This document shows positions 42,227 to 51,488 of a stretch of DNA of 64,000 nucleotides, one piece after another. Each line of letters begins with the position of its first letter. The first letter of the stretch is position 1. A program made the position numbers and the translations under genes. This stretch comes from Streptosporangiales bacterium (lineage in GTDB: Bacteria; Actinomycetota; Actinomycetes; Streptosporangiales; WHST01): the NCBI GenBank assembly GCA_009379825.1, contig WHTA01000017.1, positions 25,083 through 89,082 of the forward strand, given 5' to 3'. The notes under the pieces were generated by a model. It ran no database searches. It was not told the DNA's origin and was given only the letters and a program-made list of their open reading frames with translations.

Positions 42227-43893
42227 CTGCTCACCTCGACTCCGTAGTCGTTCCGCGCGGCTGCGGCGGATACGTACCCTTCTGCGACGTCGGCACGCAC
42301 GAGGTCAGGGTCGCGCGTGCGTGGGTCACCGTGTCCGCCGCCACCGGCGGTCAGCAACGAGATGCGGTCGCCCGGCCGCACGGTGAGCCGCTTGGTGCCG
42401 ACGCGTTGCTCGCGCTCGGTGCCGGGGAACGCAAGTACCTGACTGGGTTCAGGCTCCGCGCCGCCGGCCAGCGCCCACGGCGGCGTCTTGGTCCGTTTGA
42501 TGACCGAGAGGAACTCACCGGCGCTGCGGAACCTGATGTCGCGCCGCAACCCGCAGCCGCCGCGGAACCTGCCGGCGCCGGCGGAGTCGCAGCGGATCTC
42601 CAGCCGTTCGACGACCATGCCGGAGCGCGCTTCGAGCACCTCGACCGGCGTGTTGTGTCCCGCGGTCTGGCAGATGTGGTTCGCCGGGCCGTGGCCGTCG
42701 TGTGTCGCGCTGGCTCCCCAACCGACGAGGTCGTTGTTGCTGATCGCGTAGAACCCGCCGTGTTCCGGGTGTTCGCCCACCATCATGAAGCCGGGCACGT
42801 CACCACCAGAGCAGGCGGCGACCCGGTCCGGCATGCCCTGCGCGAGCGCCTTGTAGATCAGCTCGACGGCGAGGTTGCCTGTCCACTGGGTGAACGTCGC
42901 CGCCGGGTACGTGGCGTGGAAGAGCGTGCCAGGTTCGGTACGCACCCGTAGCGGCGCGAAGTGCCCTGCGTTGGCCTGCTCGTACGGCGTGGTGAAGGCC
43001 TTGTACGCGACCCTGGCGCAGGCGATGGTGGAGCCGAGCGGCAGGTTCACTGGGCCGCGGGTCGCGGGTGCGGAGCCGGTGAAGTCACACGTCATGGTGC
43101 CGTCGGCGATGGTGACGGTGACCTGCATCCGCACCGCGTAGTCGCTGACGCCGTCGTCGTCCAGCCAGTCCACCGCGGTCCAGGAGCCCTGCGGCAGGCC
43201 GCGCAGCATTTCCGTCGCGGTGGCCGCACCGAGCTCGATCAGCTGGTCGATCGCCCGCTCCACCGTACGGCGACCGAACTTGGCAAGGATCTCGTGGATG
43301 CGCCGCTCGCCGGTACGCAGTGCAGCGACCTGCGCGTGCAGGTCGCCGATCACCAGTTCTGGCAGCCGCGAGTTGAACCTGATCAGTTCGAGGATCTTCG
43401 TATCAGGTGCGCCGCGCTCGAACACCTTCGTGCCGGGGAAGAGCAACCCCTCCTGGTGGACGTCCGTGGAATCCAGCACGTAGCCGGGATCCTTGGCCCC
43501 CAGGTCCATCCAGTGCGCACGCACACACAGGTAGCCGAACAGGCTGCCCTCAGAGAAGACCGGCATGAACAACGTCGCGTCGTACGCGTGTGCGGCGTTC
43601 CAGTACGGGTAGTTCAGCAGCACGATGTCGCCGGGATGCAGGTTCTCCACCCCGACGTACTCGACGCCCTTGCGCAGCGAGTAGTCGTTCGCGCCGAGGA
43701 ACCTGGTGAGCCCGGTGGCTTCCGCGACCAGCCGCAGCTTCGCGTCATAGACGGAGATACCGAAGTCGAGCACCTCGTAGATCACCGGGTTGAACGCCGT
43801 ACGGATCAACGTCGCACGCATCTCCTCCGCCGCAGCGACCAGGTACGACCGCACCACCTCCGTGGTCGCGCCGTCGAGCACCGGCTGGGTCAC
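42223..43893 (-). CDS. hyuB: hydantoinase B/oxoprolinase family protein (second copy)
   Basis: The 556-residue subunit has the HyuB/OplaB features GDIVLLNYPYWNAAHAYD, GSWTAVDWLDDDGVSD and the C-terminal TAGGGGHGDP. With HyuA it forms ATP-dependent lactam/hydantoin ring-opening enzymes. It is nearly identical in its first 240 residues to the HyuB just upstream and differs more in the middle. The GTG start overlaps the upstream stop (GTGA). Confidence 0.9.
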   Translation of the reverse strand: MTQPVLDGATTEVVRSYLVAAAEEMRATLIRTAFNPVIYEVLDFGISVYDAKLRLVAEATGLTRFLGANDYSLRKGVEYVGVENLHPGDIVLLNYPYWNAAHAYDATLFMPVFSEGSLFGYLCVRAHWMDLGAKDPGYVLDSTDVHQEGLLFPGTKVFERGAPDTKILELIRFNSRLPELVIGDLHAQVAALRTGERRIHEILAKFGRRTVERAIDQLIELGAATATEMLRGLPQGSWTAVDWLDDDGVSDYAVRMQVTVTIADGTMTCDFTGSAPATRGPVNLPLGSTIACARVAYKAFTTPYEQANAGHFAPLRVRTEPGTLFHATYPAATFTQWTGNLAVELIYKALAQGMPDRVAACSGGDVPGFMMVGEHPEHGGFYAISNNDLVGWGASATHDGHGPANHICQTAGHNTPVEVLEARSGMVVERLEIRCDSAGAGRFRGGCGLRRDIRFRSAGEFLSVIKRTKTPPWALAGGAEPEPSQVLAFPGTEREQRVGTKRLTVRPGDRISLLTAGGGGHGDPRTRDPDLVRADVAEGYVSAAAARNDYGVEVSR

Positions 43894-45557
43894 GTGGTCT
43901 CCTCGACACCGTAGACCTCGCGGGCGGTCTCGGCGGAGAGGTAGCCCTCGGCTACGTCGTGGCGCACCGACTCGGGGTCGCGCTCCCGCGGGTCGCCGTG
44001 CCCGCCGCCACCCGCGGTGAGCAAGGTGATCCGGTCGCCCGGCTGCACTGCAACCCGCGTAGTGCTCACCCGGCGCTCCCGCTCGGTGCCGGGGAACACG
44101 ATGACCTGGTTGGCTTCCGGCTCCTGCCCGCCGCCCAGCGCCCACGGCCGGCTCTTCGTCTTCTTGATCACCGAGAGGAACTCACCGGGACTGCGGAACC
44201 TGATGTCGCGCCGCAACCCGCAGCCGCCACGGAACTGTCCCGCACCTGCGGAGTCACGCCTGATTTCCACCCGCTCGAAGAACATCCCCGTACGCGCTTC
44301 AAGCACCTCGATCGGCGTGCTGCGCACGGTGCTCTCCGACAGGTGGATGGTAGCGTCGATGCCGTCGTGGTCGGGGTTGCCGCCCCAACCGACCGGGTCG
44401 TTGTTGCTCACGGCGAAGAACTCACCGGTCTCCGGGTGTTCACCGACCATCATGAAGCCGGGCACGTCACCGCCCGAGCTCGCCGCGAGCCGGTCCGGCA
44501 TGCCCTGCGCGAGCGCCTTGTAGATCAGCTCGAACGCGACGATGCCGGTCCACAGCGTGAACGTCGGTGCCGGGTAGACGGCGTGGAACAACTGGCCCGA
44601 CTCGGCGATGACGTCGAGCGCGGCGGTGGTGCCGCCGTTGGACGGTTCGTCCGGCGACGTCAGTGCTTTCAGCACCACCTTGCACATCGCCAGCGTCGCG
44701 CCGTACGGCATGTTCACCGGCCCTGCGGTGGCCGGTGCGGAGCCGGTGAAGTCACACGTGAGCGTGCCGTCGGCGATGGTGACTGTGACCTGCATCCGCA
44801 CCGGGTCGTCGCTGACGCCGTCGTCGTCCAGCCAGTCCACCGCGGTCCAAGATCCCTGCGGCAGCGCACGCAGCGCGTCCCGCGACCTGGTCTCCGACAC
44901 GGCGAGGTACTGCTCGACGGCGGTGTTCACCGACGGCACGCCGAACTTGGCGAGGATCTCGTGGAAGCGGCGCTCGCCGGTACGCAGTGCGGCCACCTGC
45001 GCGTGCAGGTCGCCGATCACCAGTTCGGGCATCCGCGAGTTGAACCTGATCAGTTCGAGGATCTTCTCGTCCGGCTCGCCCCGCTCGAACACCTTCGTGC
45101 CGGGAAAGATCAGGCCTTCCTGGTGCATGTCGGTGGAGTCGAGCACGTAGCCGGGATCCTTGGCGCCCAGGTCCATCCAGTGCGCACGCACACAGAGGAA
45201 GCCGACCAGCGTGCCATCGAAGAACACCGGCATGAAGAGCGTCGCGTCGTACGCGTGTGCAGCGTTCCAGTACGGGTAGTTCAGCATGACGATGTCGCCG
45301 CGGTGCAGGTTCTCCACCCCGACGTACTCGACGCCCTTGCGCAGCGAGTAGTCGTTCGCGCCGAGGAAGAAGGTCAGCCCGGTGGCCTCGGCCACCAGCC
45401 GCAGCTTCGCGTCATAGACGGAGATGCCGAAGTCGAGCACCTCGTAGATCACCGGGTTGAACGCCGTACGGATCAACGTCGCACGCATCTCCTCGGCCGT
45501 CGCCACCAGGTACGACCGCACCACCTCGACGGTGGCACCGTCCACGCCTTCGGTCAT
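43890..45557 (-). CDS. hyuB: hydantoinase B/oxoprolinase family protein (first copy)
   Basis: The 555-residue HyuB subunit matches its downstream twin across GVEYVGVENLHRGDIV, RFNSRMPELVIGDLH and GGCGLRRDIRFRS. It lies between HyuA and the second HyuB with 4-base overlaps. Either each pairs with HyuA for a different substrate or both form one complex. Confidence 0.9.
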   Translation of the reverse strand: MTEGVDGATVEVVRSYLVATAEEMRATLIRTAFNPVIYEVLDFGISVYDAKLRLVAEATGLTFFLGANDYSLRKGVEYVGVENLHRGDIVMLNYPYWNAAHAYDATLFMPVFFDGTLVGFLCVRAHWMDLGAKDPGYVLDSTDMHQEGLIFPGTKVFERGEPDEKILELIRFNSRMPELVIGDLHAQVAALRTGERRFHEILAKFGVPSVNTAVEQYLAVSETRSRDALRALPQGSWTAVDWLDDDGVSDDPVRMQVTVTIADGTLTCDFTGSAPATAGPVNMPYGATLAMCKVVLKALTSPDEPSNGGTTAALDVIAESGQLFHAVYPAPTFTLWTGIVAFELIYKALAQGMPDRLAASSGGDVPGFMMVGEHPETGEFFAVSNNDPVGWGGNPDHDGIDATIHLSESTVRSTPIEVLEARTGMFFERVEIRRDSAGAGQFRGGCGLRRDIRFRSPGEFLSVIKKTKSRPWALGGGQEPEANQVIVFPGTERERRVSTTRVAVQPGDRITLLTAGGGGHGDPRERDPESVRHDVAEGYLSAETAREVYGVEETT

Positions 45558-47608
45558 CGCGCACCTCCTTCCGCAGTCACCAGCAGGTAGCCGTGTTCGT
45601 CGACGGTGACCCGCTGCCCGCTGTGCACGACGGTGGTCGAGGTGCCCTCGTCGACAAGCGCGGGGCCGGCGAACGCGTCGCCGGGTTCCAGCCGGGACCT
45701 GTCGTAGACGGCGAACGGCACCAGCGCACGGGTACCGAAGTCGTACGCCTGCCGGTCGCCGGTGTGTGCCTGCGCCGGGTCGCCGTCGCCCGCAGGGAAC
45801 GTGGGCACCTCGATCCGTGCGGTGCGGCCGATGCCGCGCACCCGCACGTTGAGCACCTGCAGCCGGTTGCTCATCACGTGCCCGTAGCGGGTCTCGTGCA
45901 GCTCCTCGAACGCCGCCCTGATGGTGTCGTGGTCGAGCTGCTCACCGACGGGCACCGGCAGGGTGTGCTCCTGCCCGAGGTAGCGGATCTCCAGCTGTCG
46001 CTGCAGGATCGCACGCTCGGCGGCGACGCCCTGCGTGGCCAGCGACTTGGTCGCCTCCACGCCGAGCTCGTCGAACGTAGCCGCGAGCTGGTCGAGGTCG
46101 AGCTCGTCGAGCGGTGCCATCACCGTACGGGCGACGTCGTCGACGACGTCGGCGCTGAGCATTCCCCATGCAGAGAACCCGGACGGCGCGAACGGTACGA
46201 CCACCTCACGGATGCCCATCTCCCTCGCCAACAGCGGCGCGGTCAACGGGCCCGCACCGCCGAACGCCAGCAGTGAGAACACCCGCGGGTCGTGCCCGCG
46301 CTCGACGGTGATCTGCCGCACCGCACCGACCGTCCGCGCAAGCATTACGTCGAACACACCCGCAGCGGCCGGTTCGACCTCCATACCGAGTGGCTGCGCG
46401 ATCTCCTGCTCGAGCGCGGCGCGCGCCCGGTCGACGTGCAGCTCCATCTCGCCGGCGAGGAAGCTCGCCGGGTCGACGTAGCCGAGGCAGACGGCCGCGT
46501 CGGTGACGGTGGGCGTGGTGCCCCCGCGGCCGTAACAGACCGGGCCAGGGTCGGCACCTGCGCTCTGCGGGCCCACCTTCAGCAGACCGCGGTCCAGCCA
46601 GGCGATGGAACCGCCGCCGGCGCCGATGGTGCGGATGTCGTACGTAGGCACGAGCAACGGGAACTGTTCGAGCGCAGCCTCGTGCGTCGCTGCCGCACTG
46701 CCGCGTTCGATCACGCACGCGTCGAGCGACGTGCCGCCGATGTCGAAGGTGAGCAGGTTCTGCCGGTCGAGCACCTCGGCGAGGAACGTACCGCCGACGA
46801 CGCCGCCTGCCGGCCCGGAGAGGATGGTGTGCGTCGGCGACACCTTCGCCGCCTCCGCGGTCATCGAACCGCCGCCGGATCGCATGATGAGGAACTGGCC
46901 GGCGAAGCCGCGCCCGCCGAGCGCGCGCTCCAGCTCACCGACGTACCGCTCGAAGATCGGCCGGATGTACGCGTCGAGCACCGTGGTGCTCGTGCGTTCA
47001 TACTCCCGGTACTCGCGCGCGATGTCCGTGGAGATCGACACCGTGACATCCGGGTGGGCTGCGCGCACGATCTCCGCGGCGCCGCGCTCCTGCGTCGGGT
47101 CGCGGAACGAGTGCAGGAAGCAGATGGCGATCGACCGCACCTGGTGCTCTTCTACGAGCATGCGGGCGGCATCGCGCACGCTGTCCTCGTCGAGCTCCTC
47201 GACCACGTTGCCCTGGTAGTCGAGCCGGCCCTTCACCCCCACGGTGTGCTTGCGCTGTACGAGACCTGGCGGCCGTTCGTACTGGAAGTCGTACATGTGG
47301 TCGGGTGGCACGTTGCCACGGCCAAGCAGGAAGATGTCGCGCATCCCGTCGTTGGTGATGATGCCGGTGGTCTCGCCGCGGCGTTCGAGCACCGCGTTGA
47401 GACCGAGCGTTGTGCCGTGGATGAACAACTCCGCCCGCGTGAGGTCGGTGTCGAGCGCGGTCACCGCGTCGAGCACACCCTCCCACGGACGCGCGGGGGT
47501 CGTGGACGCCTTGCGGAAGCGGACAGCGCTGGTGCGCGTGTCCAGCTCCATCGCGTCCACGAACGTGCCGCCGATGTCCACGGCTACCCGGAACGTTCCT
47601 GCGCCCAC
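45554..47608 (-). CDS. hyuA: hydantoinase A/5-oxoprolinase family protein
   Basis: The 684-residue HyuA subunit has the N-terminal ASKHA nucleotide fold (VAVDIGGTFVDAMEL), TFDIGGTSLDACVIERG and GAGGGSIAWLDRG. It supplies ATP-driven activation for lactam or hydantoin hydrolysis by HyuB. The GTG at 47606-47608 overlaps the expected ATPase stop. This places cyclic amide hydrolysis directly downstream of the importer. Confidence 0.92.
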   Translation of the reverse strand: MGAGTFRVAVDIGGTFVDAMELDTRTSAVRFRKASTTPARPWEGVLDAVTALDTDLTRAELFIHGTTLGLNAVLERRGETTGIITNDGMRDIFLLGRGNVPPDHMYDFQYERPPGLVQRKHTVGVKGRLDYQGNVVEELDEDSVRDAARMLVEEHQVRSIAICFLHSFRDPTQERGAAEIVRAAHPDVTVSISTDIAREYREYERTSTTVLDAYIRPIFERYVGELERALGGRGFAGQFLIMRSGGGSMTAEAAKVSPTHTILSGPAGGVVGGTFLAEVLDRQNLLTFDIGGTSLDACVIERGSAAATHEAALEQFPLLVPTYDIRTIGAGGGSIAWLDRGLLKVGPQSAGADPGPVCYGRGGTTPTVTDAAVCLGYVDPASFLAGEMELHVDRARAALEQEIAQPLGMEVEPAAAGVFDVMLARTVGAVRQITVERGHDPRVFSLLAFGGAGPLTAPLLAREMGIREVVVPFAPSGFSAWGMLSADVVDDVARTVMAPLDELDLDQLAATFDELGVEATKSLATQGVAAERAILQRQLEIRYLGQEHTLPVPVGEQLDHDTIRAAFEELHETRYGHVMSNRLQVLNVRVRGIGRTARIEVPTFPAGDGDPAQAHTGDRQAYDFGTRALVPFAVYDRSRLEPGDAFAGPALVDEGTSTTVVHSGQRVTVDEHGYLLVTAEGGAR

Positions 47609-49610
47609 TACTCCCCCCCTTCTCGACCACGACCGGCGTGCTGATCTCCGGTACCCGGTGGCAGGCCGCTCGCCGGCCCTGCTCGTACTCGTACAACTCC
47701 TGTGGTTGCTCGCATTCCGCCACCGCGTACGGACAGCGCGGAACGAGCGGGCAGCCGGTGGTCGCCTCCGCCTGGTCCAGGTCGCGCGACAGCGTCACGG
47801 TGCCCGTGGGTGCGTCGCCGCGCAACCGGGGCGCGCTGGCGAGCAACGCACGCGTGTACGGGTGCATGGGTTCGGCGAACACCCGGTCGGCCGGGCCCTC
47901 CTCGACGACCCGACCGAGGTAAAGCACGACGACCCGGTCGCAGAACCCGCGTACGGTGGCGAGGTCGTGCGAGATGAACACGAAGCTGCGCTCGCGTTCC
48001 GCAGCGAGCGACCGGATCAGGTCGAGCACTTGCGCCTGCACGGTGACGTCGAGCGCGGACGTCGGTTCGTCCAGTACGACCAGCTCGGGGTCGACGACGA
48101 GCGCACGCGCTATAACCACCCGTTGCGCCTGTCCGCCGGAGAGCTGGCTCGGCCTGCGGTCCAGGATCTCCGCCCCCAGGCCGGTCTGCAGCACAGCCTC
48201 CTCGGCCCGCACCCGCCGCTCTTCCTTGCCGAGCCCGAGCATCCGCAGCGGTTCGCTGACGGCGTCGAGCACCGTACGCCGTGGGCTCAACGCTCCCTGC
48301 GGGTCCTGGAACACCATCTGCACGCGTCGGTGCAGCTGCCGGCGCTCGGACCGCAACATCTTGGTCAGCTGCGCGCCCTCGACCTGCACCGAGCCCGCGG
48401 AAACCGGCTGCAGGCCGGCGATCACGCGCGCCAGAGTGCTCTTGCCGCAGCCGCTCTCGCCGACGATGCCGACGCTCTCGCCGTGCGCGACGGTGACCGA
48501 GACGTCGTGTAGCGCACGGTGCCCACGGCCGCCGAACCGTCCGCCGTAGACGACGTCGACCGACGTCACGTCGAGCGCCTGCGGGTCGCCCTCCCCTTCT
48601 GCGGCACCGCGTGCCCCTTCGGTCGCAGGCGGTTCCGTGACCTGCAGTGCCGGTCCGCTGGCCGGGTGGAAGCACGCCACCGACCAGCGGCCGTCGCGAT
48701 CGAGGAGCGCAGGGCGTGACGACCGGCACGCGTCGTCGGCGTTCTCGCACCGCGGCGCGAACGGGCAGCTCTCCGGCGCCTCCCGCAACAGCGGCATGGT
48801 GCCTGGTGTGGCGGTGACCGCAGTGCCGTCGTAGTCGGGCACCGACCGCAGCAGCGCGCGGGTGTACGGGTGCGCGGGCTGCGACAGCAGCTGCGCGGTG
48901 GGACCGCTCTCGACCACCGTTCCCGCGTATAGCACGACCACCCGGTCGCAGACGGTGCCGACCGACGCGAGGTCGTGCGAGATGAGCAGCACCCCGCGGC
49001 CCTCGTCGTCGGCCGCCTTACGGAACAGGCCGAGGATCTCGCGGGTGGGCGTGATGTCGAGCCCGGTGGTCGGCTCGTCGGCGAGCAGCAGTGCGGGCGC
49101 ACAGGCGAGCGCCAGCGCGACCATGACCCGCTGGCACATACCGCCGGAGAGCTCGTGCGGGTACGAGTCGAACCGCCGTCGCGGGTTACGGATGCCAACC
49201 TGCTCGAGCAGACCGACCGCAGCATCGCGCGCCGCCCTGCCGCGCAGCTCCTGGTGCACCTCGAGCCGGTCGGTGAGCTGGCGACCCACCGTACGTACGG
49301 CCGAGAGCGCCGACCGCGGGTTCTGGAAGCACATCGCCGCGCCGTGCCCGCGGTGTGCGGCCAGCCGCGCGGCGTCCATGGCGAGCACGTCGTCGCCGTC
49401 GACGTACACCTGGCCGTCCGCGTTCGCGGCGCCGGGCAGCAGGCCGATGATCGATCGGGCGAGCATGCTCTTGCCGCCGCCGCTCTCGCCGACCAGCCCG
49501 ACGACCTCGCCGCGGTCGACCTGCAGCGACACGTCCGACAGCGCGGCCACCGCGTTCGTACCGGCGCCTATCCGAACCGACAGGTCCTCGATCCGCAGCA
49601 GGCCGCTCAT
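47608..49610 (-). CDS. fused dipeptide/oligopeptide ABC transporter ATPase (OppD-OppF), probable 3' frameshift
   Basis: Two ATPase domains are fused (about 665 residues). The first has GESGGGKS at 41-48, LSGGMCQRV and an OppD-type C-terminal Cys region (CPFAPRCENADDACRSSR); the second has GIVGESGCGKSTLAR, LSGGQAQRVVIARAL and VLDEPTSALDVTVQAQV. Near the 3' end a G7 run (47613-47619) leaves the frame open for about 200 codons inside hyuA, to 46998. One more G would give a stop at 47608-47610 overlapping the HyuA start. It powers the adjacent permeases. Confidence 0.85.
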
Positions 49611-50473
49611 GTCGACCTCCGCATGCTGCGCTCCTGCAACCCCTCGCCGATCATGCTGAACGCGAGCACGCACACCAGCAACGCGAGGCCCGGCGGCACC
49701 GACGTCCACCAGCGGCCCGCGACGATGTCGGAGCTGCCGATGCTGATCATCGCGCCCCACTCCGGTTGCGGGATCGGCACACCAAGGCCGACGAACGAAA
49801 GTCCCGCCAGCGCGAGCATCGCCCAACCGCAGTTCAACGGCGCGAGCACCCGCACCGGCATCACGCTGTTCGGCAGCACGTGCCGCCACAGCATCCCGAC
49901 CACCCTGCTGCCGGACAACCGCGCCGCGTCGACGTACGGCAGCTCCCGTACCGTACGCACCTCCGCACGCACCAGGCGCGCGTAGGCAGGCGCGTTCACC
50001 ACGGCGAGCACCACGATCAGGTTGCCGATACCCGGCCCGAGGAGCGCCGCCACCGCGAGCGCGAGGATGAACGTGGGGAACGCCTGCAGCATGTCGACGA
50101 CCCGCATCGCCGTGTCGTCCAGCCAACCGCCACGGAACCCACAGACCAGGCCGACAGTACTGCCGAGCACCACCGCCAGCGCGACCGCGGTCACCGCGAC
50201 TCCGAGGTCGACGGCGACCGAGTGCAGCAGCCTGCTCCAGACGTCCATCCCGTTGCTGTCGGTGCCGAGCAGGTGTGTGCCACCGGGCGGCCGCAAGGTG
50301 GCGTTCGGGTCGATCTGCATCGGCCCCCACGAGGTGAGCAGCGGGGCGGCGAGGGCCGCCACGGCGACGATCCCGAGCAGGACCACGCCGGTCACCAGGA
50401 GACCGGTGCCGAAGCCGGCGTCCACTGACCGTGCCCGGCGGCGCACGATGACAGGCAGCTGGGTGGCGGCCAT
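49607..50473 (-). CDS. peptide-type ABC transporter permease (OppC/DppC-like)
   Basis: The 288-residue protein has six hydrophobic segments, the OppC N-terminus (HLLGTDSNGMDVWSRLLH) and the docking loop YVDAARLSGSRVVGM. The ATG at 50473 overlaps the OppB stop and the stop overlaps the ATPase start. It appears intact, unlike its OppB partner. Confidence 0.9.
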   Translation of the reverse strand: MAATQLPVIVRRRARSVDAGFGTGLLVTGVVLLGIVAVAALAAPLLTSWGPMQIDPNATLRPPGGTHLLGTDSNGMDVWSRLLHSVAVDLGVAVTAVALAVVLGSTVGLVCGFRGGWLDDTAMRVVDMLQAFPTFILALAVAALLGPGIGNLIVVLAVVNAPAYARLVRAEVRTVRELPYVDAARLSGSRVVGMLWRHVLPNSVMPVRVLAPLNCGWAMLALAGLSFVGLGVPIPQPEWGAMISIGSSDIVAGRWWTSVPPGLALLVCVLAFSMIGEGLQERSMRRST

Positions 50474-51482
50474 CAGATCCTGACCCTCGGGTCGAGCGCG
50501 GCGTGTACGACGTCTGCGACGAGGAACGCGACCACGTAGCAGAATGCGATGACGAACACCGCTGCCTGCACCACCGGGTAGTCGCGGAACTGCAGTCCCC
50601 GCAGCGCCCACTGGCCGAAGCCCTGCCAGCTGAAGACGAACTCGACGAGCACCGTGGAGCCGAGCAGGTTGCCGAACACCAACGCGGTCAACGTGGGCAG
50701 CCGCATCAGCGTCGCGCGGGTGAGGTAGCCGAACAACAACCTGCGCCCCGCGATGCCGTGTGCCCGCGCGGCCACGTACGCCGGTGACTCGCGCACCTCG
50801 AGCGCCGCCGACCGCACACTGCGCAGCAGTGACGCGCACACCACGATCGCCAGCGTCATGGCCGGCAGCATCAGGTGCCACAGCGCGGAGACGACCGCTG
50901 CGCCGTTGCCGACGAGCATGGCATCCACCACCTCGGCACCGGTGAGCGGCTGCAGGTCGAGGTCGGCGTCCACCCGACCGCTTGGCGCCGGCGCGAGGTG
51001 CAAGCCGTTGTAGACGACGAGGATCAGCACCAGGCCGAGCCAGAAGTCCGGCATGGCGTTGCCCACCAGCGAGCCGATCCTGACGGTGTGGTCACCCAGC
51101 CGGTTCGGCCGCTGCGCGCACGCGATGCCGAGCACCACGGCGACGACCAGCGCGAGCCCGAGCGCGGCGAACGCCAGCTCCAGCGTCGGACCGATCCGCA
51201 CGGCGATCTCTGCGCCGACGGACGTCCCGCTCTGGATGGAGATGCCGAAGTTCCCCGTGACCAACCCGGTCAGGTAGTCGAGGTACTGCACCATCAACGG
51301 CTCGTCCAGGCCGTACCTCTCCCGGGCCGCGGCGACGTCAGCCGCAGTCGCGTTCGGGCCGGGATGGTCCTGATCGGGTCGCCGGGCAGCACGCGCACGA
51401 GCAGGAACGTGATCGCCGTGACCCCGAACAGCACCGGGATCAGCAGCAACAGTCGCCGTACGGTGAACCGTGCCAGTCGCAT
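50473..51482 (-). pseudogene. peptide-type ABC transporter permease (OppB/DppB-like), frameshifted near the N-terminus
   Basis: The ATG at 51482 begins a normal OppB helix (TVRRLLLLIPVLFGVTAITF, then RVLPGDPIRTI). The frame then breaks at about 51355-51365, where one base appears to be missing before GPNATAADVAAARERYGLDE continues in another frame to the end. Apart from that the roughly 335-residue permease is complete, with the docking loop AARAHGIAGRR. A single-base deletion or sequence error. Confidence 0.85.
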
Positions 51483-51488
51483 CCGGCC

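Noticed and set aside
46998..49610. ABC ATPase with a genuine 200-residue C-terminal extension
   Set aside because: The extra residues come from the wrong frame of hyuA and are arginine-rich with no domain pattern. A length change in the G7 run is simpler.
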